From assembly GCA_009885525.1 (NCBI GenBank), contig VFKN01000010.1, forward strand, positions 1 through 36,538: a DNA stretch of 36,538 nt, given 5' to 3'. The notes beneath the pieces were generated by a model, which was not told the DNA's origin, ran no database searches, and worked only from the letters and a program-made list of their open reading frames with translations. Source of the DNA: Anaerolineaceae bacterium (lineage in GTDB: Bacteria; Chloroflexota; Anaerolineae; Anaerolineales; Villigracilaceae). Made by a program: the position numbers and the translations under genes. Positions 1-8,049 of the stretch are shown here, in pieces. Positions within the stretch are counted from its first letter, which is position 1; each line of letters starts with the position of its first letter.

Positions 1-2
1 AT

Positions 3-2264
3 GGCGTGACACTGGCTTACAATGCCAGCGGCATTTACACTACAACCTATACCGTTGCTCCACATGCGGATGCGCGCAATATTAAACTAAAATACAACGC
101 TCCGCTGACCTTGAACACAGATGGCTCATTGAGCATCACTTTTACAACTGGCGCACTGACCGAAAGCGCGCCGATTGCCTGGCAAAATATCAACGGCAAA
201 CATGTGGCTGTGGATGTTGGCTACCAAATCCGCGGGCAGGAAGTTGCTTTTGAGTTAGGCGCGTACAACCCGAGTTATGCTGTCATAATTGACCCAACCC
301 TGACCTGGAACACCTTCCTCGGCGGGAGCGGGATTGATTATGGCAATTCCATCGCAGTGGATGGTAGCGGCAATGTGTATGTGGCAGGCTTTAGCACCGC
401 CACCTGGGGCACTCCCGTGCGGGCGTATAGCGGTAACTATGACGCCTTCGCCGCCAAACTGAACTCTTCCGGAGCGCTGGTCTGGAACACCTTCCTTGGC
501 GGGAGCGGGAGCGGGCATGATGGTGGCGAGTCGATCGCGGTGGATGGCAGCGGCAACGTGTATGTGGCTGGTACAAGCCACGCCACCTGGGGCACTCCCG
601 TGCGGGCGTATACTGTTGGTGTTGACGGCTTCGCCGCCAAACTGAGCTCGACCGGCGCACTGATTTGGAACACCTTTCTCGGCGGGAGCGGGCATGATCG
701 TGGCGAGTCGATCGCGGTGGATGGCAGCGGGAATGTGTATGTGGCTGGTACAAGCCGCGCCACCTGGGGCACTCCCGTGCGGGCGTATAGCGCGATCGAA
801 GACGCCTTTGTCGCCAAACTGAACCCTTCCGGAGTGCTGGTTTGGAACACCTTCCTTGGCGGCGGCAGGTTTGATTATGGCAATTCCATCGCAGTGGATG
901 GCAGCGGAAATGTGTATGTGGCAGGCCATAGTTTCGTTGATATTGATATCAGCGGAAATCCGTATGTGGCAGACGATATCAGCCCCACCTGGGGCGCTCC
1001 CATACGGGCGTATACTGCTCGCTCTGATGCCTTTGTCGCCAAACTGAACTCTTCCGGGGTTTTGCAATGGAATACCTTCCTCGGCGGTAGCGGGGATGAT
1101 TATTATGGCAATTCAATCGCAGTGGATGGCAGTGGCAACGTGTATGTGGCAGGCTATAGCACCGCCACCTGGGGCGCTCCCATACGGGCGTATAGCGGTA
1201 TCAATAATGCCTTCGCCGCCAAACTGAATTCCTCCGGCGTTTTGCGATGGAATACCTTCCTCGGCGGCGGCGGATTTTTTGATGAGGGTAGTTCAATTGC
1301 GGTTGACGCTAGTGGCTACGTGTATGTGGCGGGCGCTAGTACTGCCACTTGGGGAGCTCCTGTGCGGGCGTATAGCGCTGGCGAAGACGCCTTCGCTGCC
1401 CAACTGAATTCCTCCGGCATCCTGCAATGGAACACCTTCCTCGGCGGGAGCGGGGGTGATTATAGCAATTCGATTGCGGTTGACGCTAGTGGAAATGTGT
1501 ATGTGGCTGGTACAAGCGACGCCACCTGGGGCGCTCCCGTGCGGGCGTATAGCGCTGGCAGTGACGCCTTCGTTGCAGTAATTGCGCAAGCCGTTGTTAC
1601 TTTTAACTGCAATACATGCACCAGCGGCGCGATGACTGCGCAGATTGCGCACGTCGCCACAATCCTGAAGAGCAAAGCCTTTGCCAAGACCGGCTACGCC
1701 TTCGTGGGCTGGAACACCGCCGCAGATGGCTCAGGCACGGCGTATGCAGACGGCGCACTCTATTCCTTCGCTACGAGCGTCACCCTCTACGCCCAATGGC
1801 GCCGTGAACTGGCGATCAATGGCGGGTTTAATCTTTATGGCACCACCAGAATCCCCACGAGTTGGAAAGCGCTGAACTTTTCCGCAACGGATGGCATATC
1901 CATTGCGAGGAAGGAAGGCAAATATGCGGTCACCATTATGAGTGAGTTTGGCAAAATAAAAACGCTAACCCAAACGCTGAGAACTCTCAGCGGTGTAGCG
2001 GGCGACTCGTTCACCTTCTCTTATTGGGCGAAAGGCACGTCTTTGCTGAGGAAGGGGGATTTGTGTCAGGGACAGGTGATTCTCTATAACGCAGGCATCA
2101 AGAAACTCACCAAGACTCTTCCTTGCGGAACATTGAATTCCATCTTCAAAAAGAAAACGCTGACTTTTGCATTTATATTTGTGTATGACAAAGTGATCAT
2201 CAAGTTCACCTACTCTAAAGCCAGCGGCACAGTCTGGTTTGACTTGGTGAGTCTGATCAAGTAA
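3..2264 (+). CDS. SBBP-repeat / InlB B-repeat surface protein, 5' end missing
   Basis: The frame is open to the window edge, so the first in-frame GTG (position 6) is probably internal and the N-terminus, including any signal peptide, is missing. Seven SBBP-type units follow, each opening with WNTFLGG and containing SIAVDxSGNVYVAG and an ATWGxPVRAY segment; they begin near 305, 483, 666, 843, 1068, 1248 and 1428. Six of the spacings between them are 177-183 nt or close to it, but the fourth unit is 225 nt long through an extra 15-residue segment. Next comes a Listeria-Bacteroides (InlB B) repeat at about 1590-1800 (GYAFVGWNTAADGSG, TLYAQW) and a C-terminal beta-rich domain of about 150 residues (NGGF, FSYWAKG, Q/G pattern) that resembles family 4/9-type carbohydrate-binding modules. 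A secreted or surface-attached adhesin-like role is inferred. No sorting signal or membrane anchor is visible at the C-terminus. Confidence 0.85.
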   Translation, partial: GVTLAYNASGIYTTTYTVAPHADARNIKLKYNAPLTLNTDGSLSITFTTGALTESAPIAWQNINGKHVAVDVGYQIRGQEVAFELGAYNPSYAVIIDPTLTWNTFLGGSGIDYGNSIAVDGSGNVYVAGFSTATWGTPVRAYSGNYDAFAAKLNSSGALVWNTFLGGSGSGHDGGESIAVDGSGNVYVAGTSHATWGTPVRAYTVGVDGFAAKLSSTGALIWNTFLGGSGHDRGESIAVDGSGNVYVAGTSRATWGTPVRAYSAIEDAFVAKLNPSGVLVWNTFLGGGRFDYGNSIAVDGSGNVYVAGHSFVDIDISGNPYVADDISPTWGAPIRAYTARSDAFVAKLNSSGVLQWNTFLGGSGDDYYGNSIAVDGSGNVYVAGYSTATWGAPIRAYSGINNAFAAKLNSSGVLRWNTFLGGGGFFDEGSSIAVDASGYVYVAGASTATWGAPVRAYSAGEDAFAAQLNSSGILQWNTFLGGSGGDYSNSIAVDASGNVYVAGTSDATWGAPVRAYSAGSDAFVAVIAQAVVTFNCNTCTSGAMTAQIAHVATILKSKAFAKTGYAFVGWNTAADGSGTAYADGALYSFATSVTLYAQWRRELAINGGFNLYGTTRIPTSWKALNFSATDGISIARKEGKYAVTIMSEFGKIKTLTQTLRTLSGVAGDSFTFSYWAKGTSLLRKGDLCQGQVILYNAGIKKLTKTLPCGTLNSIFKKKTLTFAFIFVYDKVIIKFTYSKASGTVWFDLVSLIK

Positions 2265-2287
2265 ACATAATTAAGCATTAGATAGAC

Positions 2288-2329
2288 AACCGCGTCGCTG
2301 AGAAATTTCAGTGACGCGGTTATTTATTT
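2288..2329 (+). terminator. Rho-independent terminator after the SBBP gene
   Basis: A 14-bp stem (2288-2301 with 2308-2321, one G-T pair) closes a 6-nt loop and is followed by a T-rich tail, TATTTATTT. It lies 24 nt after the SBBP stop codon. Confidence 0.85.
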
Positions 2330-2358
2330 AACCCTTCAAAAAGCAACCCGCTGTTTGG

Positions 2359-2367
2359 TGTTAGAAT
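2359..2367 (+). promoter_or_regulatory. Extended -10 promoter element of the thiolase gene
   Basis: TGTTAGAAT is a TGn extended -10 box ending 23 nt before the thiolase ATG. No good -35 box is visible. The identical string TGTTAGAAT recurs upstream of gap (26987-26995), which supports it as a real promoter element. Confidence 0.5.
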
Positions 2368-2390
2368 CGCCTCTATGATAGGAGACCCTT

Positions 2391-3608
2391 ATGCATACAC
2401 CCGTAATTGTTGACGCAATCCGCACGCCGATTGGCGCGTTGGGTGGCATTCTTGCTTCTGTGCGCCCCGATGATCTAGCGGCACTTGTTATCAAAAATAT
2501 TTTGGAACGCAATCAATTTGATCCGGCGTTGGTCGAGGAAGTTTTTTTTGGATGCGCGAATCAAGCCGGTGAGGATAATCGCAACGTAGCGCGCATGGCC
2601 GCGCTATTATCCGGACTTCCGCTCGAAGTTGGCGGCGTGACGGTGAACCGTCTCTGCGCTTCGGGACTCAATGCGATTAATCAAGCCGCGCGCGCAATCA
2701 AATCTGGCGAGGGCGAGATCTACATTGCGGGCGGAGTCGAATCGATGAGCCGCGCACCCTATTCGCTGCCAAAAGCAGAAGCGGGTTATTCATTCGGAAA
2801 TTTAACCGCGTATGATACTGCGCTGGGTTGGCGTTATCCGAATCCAAAAATGAAGGAAATGTACGGTACGGATTCGATGGGTGAAACTGCGGAAAATATC
2901 GCCAGGGAACGTCCGCATATCACGCGCGAAAAACAGGATGCGTTTTCTGTGCGTTCACATCAACGCGCAATTGCGGCAATTGACTCGGGAAGATTTAAGC
3001 AGGAGATTATTCCCGTTTCCATCCTCCCTTCGGGAAAAAAGGGCGACCCGAAAATTGTCGATACTGACGAACGTCCGCGCCGTGATACGACAATGGAATC
3101 GCTGGCGAAACTCAAACCCGCGTTTGCAAAAGAAAATGGGACAGTTACCGCTGGTAATTCATCGGGATTAAATGATGGCGCATCGGCGTTGTTGATCATG
3201 AGCGAAGAAAAAGCGAAAGTGTTGAATCTTAAGCCGTTGGCGCGTATTGTCGCATCCGCTTCTGCGGGCGTGCCGCCACGCGTGATGGGACTTGGTCCTA
3301 TTCCCGCGACGCAGAAAGCCTTGCAGCGCGCCGGTTTACAGATCAGTGATATTGGTTTGATGGAATTGAATGAAGCCTTTGCAATTCAATCTCTGGCTGT
3401 GATCGAAGATTTAGGCATCGATCCTGAACTCGTCAACGTCAACGGCGGCGCAATTGCGATCGGGCATCCGCTGGGATGTTCGGGTGCGCGCCTGATCACA
3501 ACCCTTGTGCATGAAATGAAAAATCGCGGCAATGTGAAATACGGTGTTGCGACTTTGTGCGTGGGTGTCGGTCAAGGCGAAGCGACGGTGATTGAATATT
3601 TAGGCTAA
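2391..3608 (+). CDS. Acetyl-CoA acyltransferase (thiolase)
   Basis: Complete type II thiolase of 405 residues, the normal family length. It reversibly condenses two acyl-CoA units or cleaves a 3-oxoacyl-CoA, in the cytoplasm. The nucleophilic cysteine is C89 in [13 protein letters not shown]327-E-A-F, H359 in the [16 protein letters not shown] block and the second catalytic cysteine C390 in CVGVGQG are all present. The VNRLCASG form resembles PcaF/PaaE-type 3-oxoadipyl-CoA thiolases as well as FadA, so the chain-length preference cannot be fixed by eye. The ATG has an AGGAGA Shine-Dalgarno at 2380-2385. No other beta-oxidation or polyhydroxyalkanoate gene is adjacent, and the gene looks monocistronic between a terminator upstream and a hairpin downstream. 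Confidence 0.93.
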   Translation: MHTPVIVDAIRTPIGALGGILASVRPDDLAALVIKNILERNQFDPALVEEVFFGCANQAGEDNRNVARMAALLSGLPLEVGGVTVNRLCASGLNAINQAARAIKSGEGEIYIAGGVESMSRAPYSLPKAEAGYSFGNLTAYDTALGWRYPNPKMKEMYGTDSMGETAENIARERPHITREKQDAFSVRSHQRAIAAIDSGRFKQEIIPVSILPSGKKGDPKIVDTDERPRRDTTMESLAKLKPAFAKENGTVTAGNSSGLNDGASALLIMSEEKAKVLNLKPLARIVASASAGVPPRVMGLGPIPATQKALQRAGLQISDIGLMELNEAFAIQSLAVIEDLGIDPELVNVNGGAIAIGHPLGCSGARLITTLVHEMKNRGNVKYGVATLCVGVGQGEATVIEYLG

Positions 3609-3656
3609 AAGTCAAAGGTTGAAAGTTGCAGGTCAGACCTTCGACTTTTGACTTTT
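3607..3656 (+). repeat. Heptamer-built hairpin after the thiolase, possible terminator
   Basis: Imperfect 20-bp inverted repeat, 3607-3626 with 3637-3656, ending in TTTT and starting inside the thiolase stop codon. The left side divides into heptamers GTCAAAG, GTTGAAA, GTTGCAG, GTCAGAC, and the right side into CTTCGAC, TTTTGAC. It may act as the thiolase terminator, and its modular build matches other intergenic repeats in this window. Confidence 0.65.
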
Positions 3657-3668
3657 CCTGGTGATCAA

Positions 3669-4709
3669 ATGAAAAAAACTATTTCTTTCTTCTTTCTTCT
3701 TTTATCTTTTATATTAACCGCCTGCAACGCACCTGTTGCGCCGAATCAGCCTGCGCCTGAAGTTGTGCTTGCTTCGCCAACGGTGCAGGTTGTTCCACTT
3801 GCGGCAACATCCACGCTGGAAATTCCGTCTCCGACTCAGGAAAGCATTCAGGCGGTGATCGTTCCCACGTCAACGCCTTTGCCTCCGCCGCAGACTCTTC
3901 CATCAACTACAATCAAATTTGACACTGGCGGTACGTGGAAAGATACGCAAGATAGCGTTCCGCTAGGAGGCAGCAAGACTTACACCTTGAACGCCATGCA
4001 GGGACAGATCATGTCGGTTTCAACCGTCGGCGGATATTTTCCGCTTCAAATTCAGGGACGTGATGGAACGGTGTTATGTCCCGTTACCGAAAATACTGAT
4101 TGCTATTTCTGGCGCGGAACATTGCCGCTCTCGCAGGATTATTTCATCACTGTTAAATCCGGCGGCGATGCCAATGACTTTGTCCTGCGCGTTGCGATTA
4201 ATCCGCCGGGAAAATCAAAGCAGATGTTTAAATATGATTCAGTAGATATTGGTCTTTCCTATTCCGATCAATTTGCGCCAGCCAATTTCCTCCCTTCTCT
4301 CAATAGCAAAACGAACGTGCAGTTTACGCTTCAAATGATCGATACGAGTTCTTACATCAACACAAATTTGGGCGAAGCCTATTTTGTGTTTGGGTCTTCC
4401 ACGGATGCTTCGGTTGTTTCAACTTGCACCGAGCCAAATCAAAGCGGAGGCGGGCTTGAGGTGTCGAATGGCAATGCAACTTTCAATGGTTACAATTTCA
4501 CTTATAGCACAGCCTCTGACGCCGGTGCAGGCAATATCTACAACCAGCATATTTATCGAATCCTCGATCATGGAATTTGTTATGAGGTGATTTATTTTAT
4601 CCATTCTGCCAACATCGGTAATTTTTCTCCCGGCGTGGTGAAGGAATTTGACCTGCAAGATTTAATGCAAAAATTTAATGAAATACTTTCTACAATTCAA
4701 TTGAAGTAA
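3669..4709 (+). CDS. Putative lipoprotein with PPC-like domain
   Basis: The frame opens at a TTG (3648), but the ATG at 3669 gives a proper lipoprotein signal: two lysines, a hydrophobic run and the lipobox LTAC with Cys19. The 346-residue product then has a Pro/Thr/Ser-rich linker (about residues 20-75), typical of tethering to the outer face of the membrane. A beta-domain follows (about 80-190; SKTYTLNAMQGQIMSVST, YFITVKSGG) that resembles bacterial pre-peptidase C-terminal (PPC) domains. The C-terminal 150 residues carry three cysteines and match no family I recognise. The Shine-Dalgarno is weak (GGTGA). The role is unknown; a surface binding protein is a reasonable guess. Confidence 0.75.
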   Translation: MKKTISFFFLLLSFILTACNAPVAPNQPAPEVVLASPTVQVVPLAATSTLEIPSPTQESIQAVIVPTSTPLPPPQTLPSTTIKFDTGGTWKDTQDSVPLGGSKTYTLNAMQGQIMSVSTVGGYFPLQIQGRDGTVLCPVTENTDCYFWRGTLPLSQDYFITVKSGGDANDFVLRVAINPPGKSKQMFKYDSVDIGLSYSDQFAPANFLPSLNSKTNVQFTLQMIDTSSYINTNLGEAYFVFGSSTDASVVSTCTEPNQSGGGLEVSNGNATFNGYNFTYSTASDAGAGNIYNQHIYRILDHGICYEVIYFIHSANIGNFSPGVVKEFDLQDLMQKFNEILSTIQLK

Positions 4710-4727
4710 AAACCAAAGGAGAATCTT

Positions 4728-5135
4728 ATGCCCCACTTAGTCCGCGATTGGATGTCCAGCCCCGTTGTTGTTGTTGACCCTGATACAAGCGTCTCGCACG
4801 CGATGACGCTCATGCGCCGCCGCAATATTCACAGCGTAATCGTGGATACCAGCGATAAAAATCCGTCTTACGGAATTGTCACCACCACCGATGTACGCGA
4901 CAAGATCGTCGCCATGGAACGCAATCCCGCGAACACTACGGTGCGCGAAATTATGTCCGGCTCCATTATCACCGGGCGCGCCGATTGGACGCTGATGGAA
5001 TGTTCAAAGATCATGCAGGAGCATAAGATCCATCATCTCCCAATTGCAGATGAGCACGGCTCATTGATCGGCTTAATCTCGGCGACGGATATTTTTATGT
5101 CGGTGGAAGAACAAGGTTGGGACGAGGAAAAGTAA
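4728..5135 (+). CDS. CBS-domain pair protein
   Basis: 135 residues made almost entirely of two CBS motifs: residues about 5-63 (VRDWMSSPVVVVDPDTSVSHA, then YGIVTTTDVRDKIV) and about 70-130 (VREIMSGSIITGRADWTLMECSKIM, then LIGLISATDIFM). Such pairs form a Bateman module that binds AMP, ATP, SAM or similar nucleotides. No catalytic domain is attached, so it may regulate a partner in trans. A strong AAAGGAGA ribosome site precedes the ATG. It lies 18 nt after the lipoprotein gene and may be cotranscribed with it. Its stop codon directly abuts a 106-bp TIR element. Confidence 0.88.
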   Translation: MPHLVRDWMSSPVVVVDPDTSVSHAMTLMRRRNIHSVIVDTSDKNPSYGIVTTTDVRDKIVAMERNPANTTVREIMSGSIITGRADWTLMECSKIMQEHKIHHLPIADEHGSLIGLISATDIFMSVEEQGWDEEK

Positions 5136-5241
5136 GTCACCTTACGCAGGATTCTCCCTCATCCCCAACCCTTCCCCCGAAGGGGAAGGGAGTTTCCCCT
5201 CTCCCTTTGGGAGAGGGCAGGGTGAGGGTGCGTAAGGTGAC
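5136..5241. repeat. 106-bp palindromic element with 13-bp perfect TIRs (MITE-like)
   Basis: The ends GTCACCTTACGCA (5136-5148) and TGCGTAAGGTGAC (5229-5241) are perfect inverted copies. The interior is a nested C-rich/G-rich palindrome (CCCCTCTCCC and GGGAGAGGG types). It begins at the base after the CBS stop codon and has no coding capacity. A related element with near-identical ends lies at 33769-33879, and a single end at 7880-7895. Confidence 0.8.
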
Positions 5242-5251
5242 AAAGTAAATT

Positions 5252-5288
5252 AAAAAATCCCGCAGGCTTAATGCCTGCGGGGTTTTTT
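5252..5288. terminator. Bidirectional terminator between CBS and sufE genes
   Basis: A-run, CCCGCAGGC stem, TTAAT loop, GCCTGCGGG, T-run. It works in both directions between the convergent CBS gene and the sulfurtransferase-sufE pair. Confidence 0.9.
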
Positions 5289-5314
5289 GTAACATTGTAT
5301 GGTGGCGCGCAATC

Positions 5315-5743
5315 TCACCCCATCGTCTTGACAGCCTCTTGCTTCATGTGCGCGAGTACACCGCGGAAGCCATTCAAGCGTTGACCTGAAATTGCGTCTT
5401 CCAATTTCATCGGTGCGTAGAAATCCGCGGGGATGGCGATGATTTCTTCGGGTTTACAGCCGTTCAATCCAGTTGCGAGGATCGCGGCGAGTCCGCGCAC
5501 GGTGGGGGATTGCGGGGGAATATCAAAGTGGAAAGTCAAACTGCCGTCATCCGCTTTTTCAGCAAACAAAAATACGGGCGTCATACATTCGGGGATCGGC
5601 TCCATTTTGGCGCGTTCTTCCCGAAAGCGTTCGGGCAAATCTGCCAGCGACTCGGCGTAACCGATAAGGGTTTCCATTTTCTCTTCGCGCGTCATACCGG
5701 CGAAGTCATCTACGATCTCCTGGAGATTGGCAGGTAATGACAT
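5315..5743 (-). CDS. sufE: SufE-family Fe-S cluster assembly / sulfur acceptor protein
   Basis: 142 residues, the usual SufE size. SufE proteins accept persulfide sulfur from a cysteine desulfurase and pass it to the Suf scaffold in the cytoplasm. The sulfur-carrying cysteine corresponds to C53 in PECMTPVFLFAE; FHFDIPPQSPTVRGLAAIL is the conserved core. It lies 3 nt downstream of a rhodanese gene, so the two are cotranscribed. That pairing suggests the acceptor may receive sulfur from the sulfurtransferase here, because no sufS or sufBCD is in the window. Family assignment is firm; the donor is inference. Confidence 0.9.
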   Translation of the reverse strand: MSLPANLQEIVDDFAGMTREEKMETLIGYAESLADLPERFREERAKMEPIPECMTPVFLFAEKADDGSLTFHFDIPPQSPTVRGLAAILATGLNGCKPEEIIAIPADFYAPMKLEDAISGQRLNGFRGVLAHMKQEAVKTMG

Positions 5744-5746
5744 AAT

Positions 5747-6586
5747 TTATTTTTCGATCGGCGCGTCTACGAGGTTGCCCCACTCCGTCCATGAGCCGTC
5801 GTAGTTTTTAACCTTTTCGTAGCCGAGCAAATATTTCAGCACGAACCATGTCAGCGATGAACGCTCGCCGATGCGGCAATACGCGATGATCTCGCCGTCG
5901 GCTTTAATATCTTTGCCTTCGTAAAGCGCGCGCAATTCTTCGACGCTCTTGAAGGCGCTATCCGCTTCGTTGACCGCCATAGACCAGGGGATGCTGACCG
6001 CTCCGGGGATGTGTCCGCCGCGCGTCGCTCCTTCCTGCGGATAATTCGGCATGTGGAGTAATTCGCCCGTGTATTCTTTCAGCGAGCGGACATCCACCAT
6101 CGGTTTTTTATCTTCGATCTGTTTGAATACATCGTTGCGGAATGCGCGAATCGATTTGTCCGCTTCCTTCGCTGAGTAACTCGTGCGCGTATACGCGCGG
6201 ACTTCTTTTACGAGCGCGCGTTTTTCCTGTTCCCATTTGATGCGCCCACCGTTCATGATCTTGACGTTTGTGTGACCGTAATATTGGAAGACCCAGAGCG
6301 CATAGCAGGCAAACCAATTGGATTTGTCGCCATAAAAAACAATCGATGTATCGTTGGTGATGCCGAGCGTGGAACAGATCTCTTCAAATTGTTCCCTGGT
6401 GGAAAAATCGCGGCGCAAGGGATGTTGCAGCGTGCTGAACCAATCCACCTGCACCGCGCCGGGGATGTGTCCCATCAGGTAAAGCAGCGAGTCTTCATCG
6501 GATTCGATAATGCGTACATTCGGGTCTTCGAGGTGCTGCGCGACCCATTCGGTGTCTACTAAATATTCGGGGTGTGCGTATGACAT
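5747..6586 (-). CDS. sseA: Thiosulfate / 3-mercaptopyruvate sulfurtransferase (tandem rhodanese)
   Basis: 279 residues with two rhodanese domains. The N-terminal one (about 8-130) is non-catalytic, with VRIIESDED and [10 protein letters not shown]; the C-terminal one (about 150-275) has [10 protein letters not shown] and the catalytic loop YCRIGERSS with C237. CRIGERSS is the thiosulfate sulfurtransferase form of the loop, so thiosulfate is the likelier donor, with 3-mercaptopyruvate as an alternative. The ATG has a GGAG ribosome site 9 nt upstream on the minus strand. It is the first gene of a two-gene unit with sufE. Confidence 0.92.
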   Translation of the reverse strand: MSYAHPEYLVDTEWVAQHLEDPNVRIIESDEDSLLYLMGHIPGAVQVDWFSTLQHPLRRDFSTREQFEEICSTLGITNDTSIVFYGDKSNWFACYALWVFQYYGHTNVKIMNGGRIKWEQEKRALVKEVRAYTRTSYSAKEADKSIRAFRNDVFKQIEDKKPMVDVRSLKEYTGELLHMPNYPQEGATRGGHIPGAVSIPWSMAVNEADSAFKSVEELRALYEGKDIKADGEIIAYCRIGERSSLTWFVLKYLLGYEKVKNYDGSWTEWGNLVDAPIEK

Positions 6587-6727
6587 GCTATTTCTCCTAC
6601 TCTAAGATTTATTCTGAAATGTTATGGCTAATTTTTACCACAACCTTGAAAAAGATTACAGTCAAAAACCCGCTTTTGCGCGGATGCATTTATGTTCCTT
6701 TTATTCACTTTGATGTAAAATTGACGC

Positions 6728-7351
6728 ATGCCAAAGGTGAAATATTACGTTGTTTGGAAAGGACGCAGAACGGGCATCTTCACCACTTGGGCGGAGTGCG
6801 AAAAACAGGTGAAGGGCTATGTCGGCGCTCAGTTCAAGGCTTTCGAGGGCGAAGTCGAGGCGGAGGCTGCCTATCTTGCCAATTATGATGATTACAAAGG
6901 TAAGCCTTCATCGCATGGGAAGTGGAAACTGGCGAGCACGCAGCCGATCCTCCCGTCCATTTGTGTGGACGCGGCCTGCAGCGGTTCGCCGGGTATACTC
7001 GAATATCGCGGTGTGAATACCGAAACAGGCGAACAAATTTTCAATGCAGGTCCGTATGCCGAAGGGACAAATAATGTTGGCGAATTCCTTGCCGTTGTCC
7101 ATGCGTTGACGTGGCAGGTTAAACACAATATGCACATTCCCGTTTATTCGGATTCAGAGAATGCCATTTTGTGGATCAATACGGGTGAGTGCAAAACCAA
7201 ACTTAAGCATTCATCCAAGAACGCTGTTCTTTTTGCGCTTATTCATAGCGCAGTGAATTGGCTGGCAGAAAATAAACTGCCAGAAGGCAAAATTCTGAAA
7301 TGGGATACAAAACTGTGGGGAGAAAACCCCGCGGATTTTGGCAGGAAGTAA
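6728..7351 (+). CDS. rnhA: Ribonuclease H with N-terminal viroplasmin (hybrid-binding) domain
   Basis: 207 residues. The N-terminal domain (residues 3-57, YYVVWKGRRTGIFTTWAEC, then YVGAQFKAFEG) is the caulimovirus viroplasmin / RNA-DNA hybrid-binding fold. The RNase H domain (about 76-207) keeps all four metal-binding acids: D81 (CVDAACSG), E119 (NNVGEFLAV), D142 (YSDSENA) and D203 (NPADFGRK). It cleaves RNA in RNA-DNA hybrids. No clear Shine-Dalgarno precedes the ATG, and a TAAAAT box ends only about 6 nt before it, so the mRNA may be leaderless. The 141-nt divergent gap from the sulfurtransferase should hold both promoters. Confidence 0.93.
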   Translation: MPKVKYYVVWKGRRTGIFTTWAECEKQVKGYVGAQFKAFEGEVEAEAAYLANYDDYKGKPSSHGKWKLASTQPILPSICVDAACSGSPGILEYRGVNTETGEQIFNAGPYAEGTNNVGEFLAVVHALTWQVKHNMHIPVYSDSENAILWINTGECKTKLKHSSKNAVLFALIHSAVNWLAENKLPEGKILKWDTKLWGENPADFGRK

Positions 7352-7382
7352 ATTTTGAGAATTCAATGCAGAGGAGACAACT

Positions 7383-7874
7383 GTGCTTTCAACCATTGAT
7401 CGCATTATTTTTTTAAAAGAGGTTCCGTTTTTTCATGGTATGACTATTGAGCAGCTCAAAATATTGGCTGCTCTGTGTGAGGAAAGACTTTTCGAGAAAG
7501 ACGCACATATTTTCAATAATGGAGATCCCGGTGGTGTTCTCTATGTCGTTGTGAACGGGCGGGTAGGTATTGAGCAGGAAAAACGCGCAGGCTCCTTTGC
7601 GCGGCTTGCCGATGTGGATGCATACTCCTATTTTGGAGAAGCCAATTTCTTCGATAATAATCCACATTCCACATCCGCTGTTGCAGTCCGCGACACGTTG
7701 ATCTTACAGTTAAGACGCGAACCTGTGATCGAGCTTGCCCGTCAAAACCCTAATCTTGCCTTGGAGTTGATCAATGTTTTGAGTGAGCGCTTGCGGGAAA
7801 ATAACAGTCGCATTTCCGAATTGACGCGATCCCAGCCGGATAAATTGGATAAATTGTATAATGCGTTTGGTTAG
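7383..7874 (+). CDS. Free cyclic nucleotide-binding domain protein
   Basis: 163 residues; the GTG start is supported by AGAGGAG a few bases upstream. Residues about 8-130 form a CRP-type cNMP-binding beta-roll followed by a short helical tail; no DNA-binding or enzyme domain follows. It is clearly paralogous to the C-terminal domain of the transporter encoded next (shared LKEVPFF, VGIEQEKR, SYFGE, STSAV, NPxLALELINVLS and a C-terminal KLxxxFG). In the phosphate-binding cassette the arginine that normally grips the cyclic phosphate is replaced by H95 (NNPHSTSAV; the paralogue has R1075), so ligand binding may be altered or lost. It may regulate the transporter, which is inference. Confidence 0.87.
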   Translation: MLSTIDRIIFLKEVPFFHGMTIEQLKILAALCEERLFEKDAHIFNNGDPGGVLYVVVNGRVGIEQEKRAGSFARLADVDAYSYFGEANFFDNNPHSTSAVAVRDTLILQLRREPVIELARQNPNLALELINVLSERLRENNSRISELTRSQPDKLDKLYNAFG

Positions 7875-8049
7875 ATCAATAACTCATCTTACGCAGAGCG
7901 CTTCGAAGGCGCTGCCCCGTCGGTTGCTTTAAAGTTTTTCCAGCAGTTGTACCGCGGAAAGCGGCAGGCTGCGCGATCTTTATATAAATTAAAAGCATGA
8001 TAACGATAACCATTTTTTTATTTCAAATGAACAGGAAGGATAAAAACCA
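7875..8049. other. Structured intergenic region with a solo repeat end
   Basis: The 175 nt begin with TAACTCATCTTACGCA (7880-7895), one mismatch from the left end of the TIR elements elsewhere in this window, but no matching right end follows. It then holds short palindromes (AGCGC-GCGCT, CCGC-GCGG, GCAG-CTGC). The 3' part is AT-rich (TATATAAATT near 7981) and could carry a promoter for the transporter-NRPS unit, but no convincing -35/-10 pair is visible. The transporter ribosome site GGAAGGA is at about 8034-8040. Confidence 0.5.

Noticed and set aside
300..1590. CRISPR-like or satellite DNA array
   Set aside because: The 180-nt period is explained by protein SBBP units that diverge at synonymous sites; there are no unique spacers between short exact repeats.
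255..1652. Several long reverse-strand frames over the SBBP gene
   Set aside because: They are periodic shadows of the coding repeat on the other strand, with no ribosome sites or recognisable domains.
5136..5241. Ordinary terminator for the CBS gene
   Set aside because: A separate perfect terminator follows at 5252-5288, and the element's ends recur elsewhere with a different interior, so it is treated as a repeat.
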